Assembly (NCBI RefSeq): GCF_052078665.1 | Contig: NZ_JBQJIK010000017.1 | Coordinates: 40,650-104,649 of the forward strand | Direction: 5' to 3' | DNA length: 64,000 nt | DNA from: Inquilinus sp052078665 | Lineage (GTDB): Bacteria; Pseudomonadota; Alphaproteobacteria; DSM-16000; Inquilinaceae | Shown here: positions 45,601-53,093 of the stretch, one piece after another | Layout: every line of letters begins with the position of its first letter | Numbering within the stretch: the stretch's first letter is position 1 | Notes under the pieces: model-generated | Database searches by the model: none | The model's input: only the letters and a program-made list of their open reading frames with translations | What the model was told of the DNA's origin: nothing | Translations under genes and position numbers: made by a program

Positions 45601-46071
45601 TCAGCCGCGGTCGCGCAGGACGCGCGACTTTTCGCGCTGCCAGTCGCGGGCCTTGATGGCCTCGCGCTTGTCATGCGCCTTCTTACCGCGGGCCAGGCCG
45701 AGATCGACCTTGGCGAAGCCGCGGGCATTGAAATAGATCGACAGCGGGATCAGGGTCATGCCCTCCCGCTTCACCTTCCCCAACAGCTTGTCCCGTTCCC
45801 GCCGGCGCACCAGCAGCTTGCGCGGCCGCTTCAGCTCGTGGTTGAAGCGCTGGGCCGGCCCGTATTCCGGGATATGGGCGTTGAACAGGTACAGCTCGCC
45901 CTGCATCTCGCCGGCATAGGCGTCCTGCAGGTTGCCGCGGCCCTCGCGCAGCGACTTCACCTCGGTCCCGACCAGGACGATGCCGGCCTCGACATTCTCG
46001 TCGATGAAATAGTCGTGCCGTGCCCGCCGGTTCTGCGCGACGAGGCGACCCGGGGTCTTCGGCTGTGCCAT
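45601..46071 (-). CDS. smpB: SsrA-binding protein SmpB
   Basis: 156-aa partner of tmRNA in ribosome rescue. Family blocks are QNRRARHDYFIDENVEAGIVL, GTEVKSLREGRGNLQDAYA, LYLFNAHIPEYG and KVKREGMTLIPLSIYFNARG; the basic tail (KKAHDKREAIKARDWQREK) inserts in the mRNA channel. It lies 19 bp behind dapA. The tmRNA gene itself is not in this window. Confidence 0.96.
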   Translation of the reverse strand: MAQPKTPGRLVAQNRRARHDYFIDENVEAGIVLVGTEVKSLREGRGNLQDAYAGEMQGELYLFNAHIPEYGPAQRFNHELKRPRKLLVRRRERDKLLGKVKREGMTLIPLSIYFNARGFAKVDLGLARGKKAHDKREAIKARDWQREKSRVLRDRG

Positions 46072-46090
46072 GATTCTCGCTGTGCTCCAG

Positions 46091-46966
46091 TCAGTTGATC
46101 AGGCCGGCGAAGGCCATCGCCGCGCGCACCTCGGCCCGGGTCGCCTCGCCCGGCGGCACCAGCGGCAGCCGGACATGGTCGCCGCCGAGGCCGAGCAGCT
46201 TGGCGCCGTACTTCACCGGCCCCGGGCTGGTCTCCAGGAACAGCGCCCGGTGCAGCGGCATCAGCCGGTCGCGCACCGCCTCCATCCGCTTCAGATCGCC
46301 CGCGGCCCAGGCGGCGTGCATCTCGGCGCAGAGCCGGGGCGCCACGTTGGCGGTGACCGAGATGCAGCCATGGCCGCCCTGCGCCAGGAATGCCGTGGCA
46401 GTGGCATCCTCGCCCGAAAGCTGGCAGAACTCGGGACCGATCCGCAGCCGCGTCGCCAGCGGCCGCACCAGGTCGGCAGTCGCGTCCTTGACCCCGACGA
46501 TGCGCGGCAGCTCGGCCAGGCGGGCCATGGTGTCGATCGACATGTCGACCACGCTGCGGCCCGGGATGTTGTAGATCACGATCGGCAGATCGACCGCGTC
46601 ATGGATGGCCCTGTAATGCTGGTAGAGACCTTCCTGCGTCGGCTTGTTGTAGTAGGGCGTGACGACCAGCGCGGCGTCCGCGCCGGCCTTCTGCGCGTGC
46701 CGGGTCAGGGAGATCGCCTCCTCGGTCGAGTTCGAGCCGGTGCCGGCGATCACCGGGACCCGGCCCTTTGCCACCTCGACGCAGAGCTCGACCACCCGCT
46801 CGTGCTCGGGGTGGCTCAAGGTCGGGGACTCGCCGGTGGTGCCGCAGGGCACCACGCCCTGTGTGCCCTCGCGGATCTGCCAGTCGACGAAGCCCTGGAA
46901 GGCTTTGTCGTCCACCCCGCTCTCGGTGAAGGGCGTAATCAGGGCGACGATCGATCCCTTGAACAT
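46091..46966 (-). CDS. dapA: 4-hydroxy-tetrahydrodipicolinate synthase
   Basis: 291-aa class I aldolase-type enzyme that starts the lysine/diaminopimelate branch from aspartate semialdehyde and pyruvate. The Schiff-base Lys160 is in IVGVKDATADL, Tyr132 in IVIYNIPGRS, and the Thr pair in PCGTTGESPTL. The start MFKGSIVALITPF is conventional. Open frames hundreds of codons longer on both strands here are shadows of it and of the transglycosylase gene. Confidence 0.95.
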   Translation of the reverse strand: MFKGSIVALITPFTESGVDDKAFQGFVDWQIREGTQGVVPCGTTGESPTLSHPEHERVVELCVEVAKGRVPVIAGTGSNSTEEAISLTRHAQKAGADAALVVTPYYNKPTQEGLYQHYRAIHDAVDLPIVIYNIPGRSVVDMSIDTMARLAELPRIVGVKDATADLVRPLATRLRIGPEFCQLSGEDATATAFLAQGGHGCISVTANVAPRLCAEMHAAWAAGDLKRMEAVRDRLMPLHRALFLETSPGPVKYGAKLLGLGGDHVRLPLVPPGEATRAEVRAAMAFAGLIN

Positions 46967-47014
46967 GGAAGCTTCCGTGGGCGTTGGAATGGTAAACGCA
47001 GTGTCATAGCCGCT

Positions 47015-48967
47015 GTGGTGCGGGCCGGCAAGCAAACGGCGCTGGCCGCCGCCGCGGCGCTGCTGCTGATCAATACCGCGCCGGCCCTGGCCCAGCCGGC
47101 CACGCCGGCCGAGATCAAGGCAGCGCAGGCCCTGTTCTTCGCCGTCGACCGCAACGCCTGGGACGTGGTGCGGACGGTCGAGACCCAGATGGCCAGCACC
47201 CTGGTCGGCCGGCTGGCGACCTGGGCCGACCTGTCGCGCCCGGACAGCACCGCCGGCTTCGAGGAGCTGGCCGCCTTCGTCGTCCGCAGCCCGGACTGGC
47301 CGAACGTCCAGGCCCTGCGCCGCCGCGCCGAGCGGACGATGCCGGACGGGCTGCCGGCCGACGCGGTGGTCGCCTGGTTCGACGCCTTCGCCCCGCTGAC
47401 CGCCGAGGGCGCGCTGCATTTCGGCACGGCGCTGCAGACGGTCGACCCGATCCGCGCCCGGATCTGGGCCCGCGACACCTGGCGCGGCATCGCCCTGACC
47501 GGCGCGCAGGAGACCGAGTTCCTGGGAAGCTTCGGCAATCTGCTGAACGCCGACGACCACTGGGCGCGGCTCGACGCCCTGCTCTGGGCCGAGCGGACGG
47601 ACGAAGCGCGCCGCATGCTGTCCCGCATCTCCGGCGACCGGCGCCTCGTCGCCGACGCCCGGCTGAAGCTGATGGCGCGCACGCCGGACGCCTCGGCCGC
47701 GTTGCGGGCCCTGCCGGCGAAGCTGCTGCAGGATGAGGGCATCCTGTACGAGCGCGCCCGCTGGCGCCGCCGCAACGACGACGAGGCCGGCGCCATCGAG
47801 ATGCTGGGGCAGCAGCCGAAGACCTCGGCCCATGCCAAGGCCTGGTGGCTGGAGCGGCACATCATCGCCCGCCGGCTGTTCGACGAGCAGTCCTACCGCC
47901 GCGCCTACCAGCTGGTCACCGCGCGCGAGCAGAGCGACCCGGTGGACCGCGCCGAGAGGGACTTCCTGGCCGGCTGGCTGGCGCTGCGCTTCCTCGACCG
48001 GCCGGACGACGCGGTCGGGCATTTCGAGACGCTGTATGCCGACGTCTCGATGCCGATCAGCCTGGCCCGCGGCGCCTATTGGGCCGGCCGGGCGCATGAG
48101 GCCGCCGGCCACAAGCAGAAGGCGGCGGACTGGTACCGGACGGCGGCGAAGCAGCCGCTGACCTTCTATGGCCAGCTCGCCGCCGACAAGCTGGACCAGC
48201 CCAGCATCGCCGCCCTGCCGGTGTCGGCGACGCCGAGCACTCAGGCGGTGGATTCCTATGGCGGCGACCTGGCCCGCGCCGCCCGGCTGCTCGACGCCGT
48301 CGGCCAGCGCGACCGCGCCGACCTGTTCCTGCGCAAGCTGATGGTCGACGCCGACACGGCGGAGAAGAACCGGCTGCTGGCGACGCTGGCGACCTCGATG
48401 CAGTACCCCTTCGTCGCCGTCCGAGCCGGCAAGGCCGCGGCGCGCGAGGGCCTGACAGTGATCGACGCCGCCTATCCGCTGGTGCCGCTGCCGGACGATC
48501 TGAGCGGCCTGCCGCCGGCCCTGGTGCTGGGCCTGGCGCGGCAGGAGAGCGAGTTCAACGCCACCGCCGTCTCCAGCGCCGGGGCGATCGGGCTGATGCA
48601 GCTTCTCCCTGGCACCGCCCGCGACGTCTCCCGGGCACTCGGCATCGACCACACCACCGGCATGCTCAGCGGCGACCCGGTGCACAATCTCCGCCTCGGC
48701 AGCCGCTACCTGGCCGACCTGATCCGGCGCTACGACGGCAACTGGCCGCGGGCGATCGCCGCCTACAACGCCGGCTTCGGCCGGGTCGACACCTGGGCGC
48801 CGACGCCGTCGAAGACGCCGGAGCAGGTGGTGGACTGGATCGAATCCATCCCGCTGCCGGAGACGCGCAGCTACGTCCAGCGCGTGCTGGAGAACACGCA
48901 AGTCTACCGCCTGCGCCTGGGCGAGGCGCCCAAGGCCGGGGCGCTGGAGGCGGACCTGCTGCGGTGA
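47015..48967 (+). CDS. soluble lytic murein transglycosylase
   Basis: About 650 aa, Slt70-like: a signal peptide (hydrophobic to ALAQ, about residue 27), a long superhelical alpha-domain, and a C-terminal SLT domain. The catalytic Glu is in GLARQESEFNATAVSSAGA, followed by GLMQLLPGTARDVSRALG and the AYNAGFGRV motif. It cleaves peptidoglycan to 1,6-anhydro products in the periplasm. The start is uncertain: two adjacent GTGs (47015 and 47018) are the first plausible codons, there is no ATG in frame, and no clear Shine-Dalgarno. Only 48 bp separate it from divergent dapA. Confidence 0.9.
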   Translation: MVRAGKQTALAAAAALLLINTAPALAQPATPAEIKAAQALFFAVDRNAWDVVRTVETQMASTLVGRLATWADLSRPDSTAGFEELAAFVVRSPDWPNVQALRRRAERTMPDGLPADAVVAWFDAFAPLTAEGALHFGTALQTVDPIRARIWARDTWRGIALTGAQETEFLGSFGNLLNADDHWARLDALLWAERTDEARRMLSRISGDRRLVADARLKLMARTPDASAALRALPAKLLQDEGILYERARWRRRNDDEAGAIEMLGQQPKTSAHAKAWWLERHIIARRLFDEQSYRRAYQLVTAREQSDPVDRAERDFLAGWLALRFLDRPDDAVGHFETLYADVSMPISLARGAYWAGRAHEAAGHKQKAADWYRTAAKQPLTFYGQLAADKLDQPSIAALPVSATPSTQAVDSYGGDLARAARLLDAVGQRDRADLFLRKLMVDADTAEKNRLLATLATSMQYPFVAVRAGKAAAREGLTVIDAAYPLVPLPDDLSGLPPALVLGLARQESEFNATAVSSAGAIGLMQLLPGTARDVSRALGIDHTTGMLSGDPVHNLRLGSRYLADLIRRYDGNWPRAIAAYNAGFGRVDTWAPTPSKTPEQVVDWIESIPLPETRSYVQRVLENTQVYRLRLGEAPKAGALEADLLR

Positions 48968-48998
48968 GGAATGCGGGCTCCGGGCTGCCTTCCCCCGA

Positions 48999-49078
48999 TT
49001 GTCGTGCCCGGGCTTGACCCGGGCATCCAGAGGCTGTCGACATTCTCTGGATTGCCGGGTCAAGCCCGGCAATGACAA
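48999..49078. repeat. intergenic palindromic element, type A
   Basis: Two 34-bp arms (48999-49032 and 49045-49078) are inverted copies around a 12-bp centre. Each arm itself contains a smaller palindrome: GCCCGGGCTTGACCCGGGC on the left, GCCGGGTCAAGCCCGGC on the right. The inner edges read ATCCAGAG / CTCTGGAT. It looks like the short dispersed palindromes (MITE- or RPE-like) of alphaproteobacteria. It fills most of the gap after the transglycosylase gene. Confidence 0.85.
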
Positions 49079-49133
49079 GAAAGTGGTTCCGTACTTAGTT
49101 TAGGTTCGCGCTTTAAATGATTGAGAAAGAACG

Positions 49134-50108
49134 ATGATCGTCTCCGTCACCGATATCGAGGCCGCCGCCGCGCGGTTGCGCGGCCAGGCCGTGCGCACGC
49201 CGCTGCTGCGCTCGCCGCTGCTCGACGCCCGGGCCGGGCGCGAGGTGCTGGTCAAGGCCGAGCCGCTGCAGCGCACCGGGTCCTTCAAGTTCCGCGGCGC
49301 CTACAACCGCATCGCCATGATCCCGGAGGCCGACCGGGCCCGCGGCGTGGTCGCCTTCTCCAGCGGCAACCACGCCCAGGGCGTGGCGGCGGCGGCCAAG
49401 CTGTTCGGCATCAGGGCCACGATCGTGATGCCGGCCGACGCCCCGGCGATCAAGCGGCGCAACACCGAATCCTACGGCGCCACCGTGGTGGCCTATGACC
49501 GCTTCGGCGAGGACCGCGAGGTGGTGGCAGCGAAAATCCAGGCCGAGACCGGCGCCACGCTGGTGAAGCCCTATGACGACCCCGGCATCATCGCCGGCCA
49601 GGGCACGATCGGCCTGGAGATCGCCGAGCAATGCGCCGAGCTGGGCGTGCGCCCGGACGCGGTGCTGGTCGGCTGCAGCGGCGGCGGCCTGGTCTCCGGC
49701 ATCTCGGTGGCGGTGAAGGCGCGGCTGCCGGGCACCCGGATCTATGCGGCCGAGCCGGAGGCGCTGGACGACATGCGGCGGTCGCTGGCCGCCGGCGAGC
49801 GGGTGAAGAACGATCCCGGGGCCCGGTCGATCTGCGACGCGTTGCAATCCCCCACCCCTGGCGAGATCACCTTCTCAATCGCGCGCGAGACGCTGTCGGG
49901 CGGCGTCACCGCTTCGGACGAAGCGGTGCTGCGGGCCATGGCCGTGGCCTTCGACACGCTGAAGCTGGTGATGGAGCCCGGCGGCGCCATCGGCCTGGCG
50001 GCGACGCTGGAGCGGCGAATCCCGGACGACATCCGCAGCGTCGTCATCGTCTGCTCCGGCGGCAATGTCGATGCCGCGACCTTCCGCGACGCGCTCGCCA
50101 CCCTCTGA
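49134..50108 (+). CDS. threonine/serine dehydratase family PLP protein
   Basis: 324-aa fold-type II PLP enzyme without an ACT domain. Lys52 (QRTGSFKFRGAYNR) holds PLP; SSGNHAQGVA and GCSGGGLVSGISVAV bind substrate and phosphate. It is a paralogue of the ACT-bearing enzyme at 29.6 kb. Catabolic threonine dehydratase, serine racemase and hydroxyaspartate dehydratase all share this architecture, so the substrate cannot be assigned. AGAAAGA stands before the ATG. Confidence 0.87.
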   Translation: MIVSVTDIEAAAARLRGQAVRTPLLRSPLLDARAGREVLVKAEPLQRTGSFKFRGAYNRIAMIPEADRARGVVAFSSGNHAQGVAAAAKLFGIRATIVMPADAPAIKRRNTESYGATVVAYDRFGEDREVVAAKIQAETGATLVKPYDDPGIIAGQGTIGLEIAEQCAELGVRPDAVLVGCSGGGLVSGISVAVKARLPGTRIYAAEPEALDDMRRSLAAGERVKNDPGARSICDALQSPTPGEITFSIARETLSGGVTASDEAVLRAMAVAFDTLKLVMEPGGAIGLAATLERRIPDDIRSVVIVCSGGNVDAATFRDALATL

Positions 50109-50112
50109 CCCG

Positions 50113-50505
50113 ATGACCGGCCGTCCTGCCTTGTTCGACCGGCTGCAGGGCTGGTGGGAGGGCCGCGCGGAGGGCGGCCGGCCGCCGCATCGCGACGCGC
50201 TGAGCCCGGTCGAGATCATGCCGATGCTGCCGCATCTGCTGATGCTCGATCTCTCGGGTCCGGCGCGGGTGCTGTGGGCCGGCACTGCGGTGAAGGAGGC
50301 GCTGGGCGGCAATCCGGGCGACCAGCCGCTCGACCGGACGCCGCTGGGCGGGCCGGAGGCCGAGGCCGCGATCGCCCGGATGATCGCCGAAGCCCGGCCG
50401 GTCGAGGCCCGGCTCGGCGGCCGGCCGGCGCTGCTGTGCCCGCTGGCCGACGACACCGGCGCGATCGGCGCGGCGCTGGCAGGGCTGGCGCCGCCGGATC
50501 CCTGA
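50113..50505 (+). CDS. small PAS_5-type domain protein
   Basis: 130-aa cytoplasmic protein. The N-terminal RGGRPLP-like motif (EGGRPPHRDALSPVEIMPML) and PHLLMLDLSG are characteristic of the PAS_5 group common in alphaproteobacteria, usually about 150-170 aa. The second half is short and low in complexity, so this may be a reduced copy. No output domain is attached. It starts 4 bp after the dehydratase stop and is probably cotranscribed. Function unknown. Confidence 0.65.
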   Translation: MTGRPALFDRLQGWWEGRAEGGRPPHRDALSPVEIMPMLPHLLMLDLSGPARVLWAGTAVKEALGGNPGDQPLDRTPLGGPEAEAAIARMIAEARPVEARLGGRPALLCPLADDTGAIGAALAGLAPPDP

Positions 50506-50693
50506 TCCCCTGTCCGAATTTCGCCACAACCACCCGCCACTCTATGGGCAGATCGTCCCATCCAGTCGCGGACGGATCAAATTTTCCTAGAGAGACGACC
50601 CGGCCGCTGTAACCGCAAGGTCGTCCCCCGAGCATCGAGTCAGTCCGGGACGCCGTTTTCATCGCTGCATAGTGCGACCCATTGAGGACCACC

Positions 50694-52952
50694 ATGCCCG
50701 GATTCCGACGGATCGTTGCGATCCTGCTGCCGCTGCTGGCGCTCTCCCTCCCCGCCTTCGCCGCGGTCCCGAACGGACCGCATCCCCGCATCTGGCTGAC
50801 GCCGCAGGTCATCGCCAGCTGGCAGGCGGCGCAGTCGGTGCCCGGCAGCCCGGTGGCCCGCGCCATCGCCAAATGCACCGACGCCCGGCTGAATCCCGCC
50901 AGCTACACCAGCGGCCAGTACCAGGGCTTCCGCTGGGTCGAGGCGCTGGATTCTTGCCTGGTGGCCCGCGCCGCCACCGGCTCGACCCTGCACCGCGACA
51001 CCGCGATCAAGTACTGGCAGGCGCTGCTGGACGACGCGGACATCATCGGCGACGCCAACGGGCCGCGCTACCCGAACACGACGGGCCCGGCCACCGCCTT
51101 CGGCATCGCCGCGCGCGACGCCGGCTATTCGATGCGCACCAACGGGGCCTGGGGCGCGCTCGGCTATGACTGGCTGTACAACGATCTGAGCCCGGCGCTG
51201 CGGGCCAAGGCGGCCACCCGCTTCGCCCAGTGGATCGCCTTCCACCAGGACCCGGACACCTATCAGCGGGCCGAGGCCGGGTCGAACTACCATGCCGGCC
51301 ACGTGCTGGCGGTCACCCTGCTCGCGATCGGCCACGGCGACGCCATGGACGCCGCCAGCCCGGGCAGCGGCACCGCCCTTTGGAACTACGTCAGCAACAC
51401 CATGTGGGCCCAGGTGATGGCCGGCGGCATGGGCGCGCGCGAGCCGCTGCCGGGCGGCGACTGGGCCGAGGGCTGGCAGTACGGGCCGCTGTCGGTGCTC
51501 TCCTACGCCCTGGCCGGCCGCGCCATGACCGAGCGCGGCGTCGCCCAGCCCTGGATCGCCGCCTGGCTGCACCAGTCGCTCTACCGCTACGTCTACGGGC
51601 TGACTCCGAACGACCGGATGTTCGTCGGCGGCGACACCGACGACCCGGAGCCGACGCTGGCGGCCAATCCCCTGCCCCTCTACGCCGTGCTGGCCGGCCC
51701 GGCCGCCGCGCTGGACAAGGCCCAGGCCAAGGCCGAGCTCGCCCGGCTGGCCCTGCCGGCGCCGCCGGCCAATGGCGATTTCACCCTGCTGTTCCAGGCG
51801 CTGGCAGCGGCCGAGACGGTGACGGCCCAACCGATCGACCGCGCCGCCCTGCCGCCGGGCTGGCTGGCCGCCGGCGCCGGCAATTTCTACGCCCGCAGCG
51901 GCTTCGGCCCCGGCGCCGCCTGGATGGTCAGCCAGTGCCGCGGCCTGATCAGCGCGCATCAGCAGCTCAACGCCGGCAACATCGTGCTGTCGCGCGGCGC
52001 CGATGCGCTGGTGGTCGACCCGTCGCCCTACGGGTCGCAATCGACCCTGACCGGCAACGCGCCGACCATGAGCCAGCCCCATTTCGCCGCCGACTACCGG
52101 CCGAGCCAGGGCAGCTGGGGCGAGGAGAACCCGCCCGACCTGCTGCCGCTATCGCTGTCGACCCGCTTCCTGTTCGCCCGGTCGGCGGTGTCCTCCGGCG
52201 TCTCGGCGACGCAATGCACCTATACCGGCCAGTTCCGCTTCCAGGGCAATGCGTCCGAGATCGTGTGGGGGACGCGGCGCGACCTGGTGCTGCTGCCCGG
52301 CGCGACCGGCGCCTCGGTGGTGGTGCGCGACCTGGTCCGCACCAACCCGGCGTGGAACCAGACGCCGAATCCGCTGCTGCTGCGCTTCCGCTCGCCCGGG
52401 ACCTTCGTCCAGGGCCCCGGCGGCGACCGGGCGCGCGTGGTGGTCGGCGGGTCGGCGCTGCTGGTGCGGCGGCTGTCCGGCGCCGCCACGACCGCGGCGG
52501 GCGCCGTGCCGGTGGATGATTTCTGCGACGAGCAGGGAACCTGCATCGACGGCCGCTTCCCGGCGGGCGAATGGGCGGTGACGGTGCCCGGGCCGGACCC
52601 GGGCGCGATCCACCTGCTCGACGCCGATGCCGGCAGCAGCATCGCGCCGACGGCCTCCGCCATCCGCACCGGCTCGGTCATCCTGACCTCGGTGTTGCGC
52701 GAGGGCCGGCAATACTACGTCGCGTCCCACACCATGGTCAGTGGCGTGGTGACCGGCTACGACGCCCCGGCGGTCGCCAGCACCCATATCGTGCTCGACC
52801 CGCCCGTCGGCGCCCGGGTCAGCGTCACCGCGACGCTGAACTCGACAGCCCACACCTGCCGCTTCGCCCTGGCTACGGCCAGCGGCACCGCCGGGCTCGC
52901 CAGCCAGCCGCTGATCATGCGGGTCGGCCCGACCTGCGCCGTCCAGGAATAG
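50694..52952 (+). CDS. large secreted protein, heparinase II/III-like (candidate polysaccharide lyase)
   Basis: 752 aa with a Sec signal peptide (about 1-24, ending FAAVP). The mature N-terminus has HPRIWLTPQVIASWQAAQ, then a helical region with SNYHAGHVLAVTLLAIGHGD and EGWQYGPLSVLSYALAGRAM, which resembles the alpha/alpha toroid of heparinase II/III and alginate lyases. The second half is beta-rich (for example ISAHQQLNAGNIVLSRGADALVVDP) as in their beta-sandwich. Four or more Cys suggest periplasmic or extracellular disulfides. I recognise the general architecture but no defined family; substrate unknown. GAGG stands before the ATG at 50694. A GACGACC/GGTCGTC dyad (50594-50625) lies upstream. 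Confidence 0.65.
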   Translation: MPGFRRIVAILLPLLALSLPAFAAVPNGPHPRIWLTPQVIASWQAAQSVPGSPVARAIAKCTDARLNPASYTSGQYQGFRWVEALDSCLVARAATGSTLHRDTAIKYWQALLDDADIIGDANGPRYPNTTGPATAFGIAARDAGYSMRTNGAWGALGYDWLYNDLSPALRAKAATRFAQWIAFHQDPDTYQRAEAGSNYHAGHVLAVTLLAIGHGDAMDAASPGSGTALWNYVSNTMWAQVMAGGMGAREPLPGGDWAEGWQYGPLSVLSYALAGRAMTERGVAQPWIAAWLHQSLYRYVYGLTPNDRMFVGGDTDDPEPTLAANPLPLYAVLAGPAAALDKAQAKAELARLALPAPPANGDFTLLFQALAAAETVTAQPIDRAALPPGWLAAGAGNFYARSGFGPGAAWMVSQCRGLISAHQQLNAGNIVLSRGADALVVDPSPYGSQSTLTGNAPTMSQPHFAADYRPSQGSWGEENPPDLLPLSLSTRFLFARSAVSSGVSATQCTYTGQFRFQGNASEIVWGTRRDLVLLPGATGASVVVRDLVRTNPAWNQTPNPLLLRFRSPGTFVQGPGGDRARVVVGGSALLVRRLSGAATTAAGAVPVDDFCDEQGTCIDGRFPAGEWAVTVPGPDPGAIHLLDADAGSSIAPTASAIRTGSVILTSVLREGRQYYVASHTMVSGVVTGYDAPAVASTHIVLDPPVGARVSVTATLNSTAHTCRFALATASGTAGLASQPLIMRVGPTCAVQE

Positions 52953-52984
52953 GCCGGAGCCGCCGCATCGCACCGCCTCGCCGA

Positions 52985-53002
52985 CGTTCATCGAACCGTC
53001 AT
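52985..53002 (+). promoter_or_regulatory. PhoB box upstream of phoX
   Basis: Direct repeat CGTTCAT-N4-CCGTCAT, matching the CTGTCAT-N4-CTGTCAT PhoB consensus with two and one mismatches; a third, weaker CTGAAAC unit follows at 53007. It lies 92 bp before the phoX ATG, in the position of a PhoB-activated promoter. This is strong circumstantial evidence for phosphate-starvation control. Confidence 0.7.
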
Positions 53003-53093
53003 CAACCTGAAACAATTCGAACATTACGGATCGGTAAGGTCCGCCCCGGATTCTAAGCCCGCCGCCACGGCAGCCAGCCCAGAGGGGACCGAG

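Noticed and set aside
46070..47014. An upstream extension of the transglycosylase frame
   Set aside because: It is antisense to dapA and has no family features. The signal peptide begins just after 47015.
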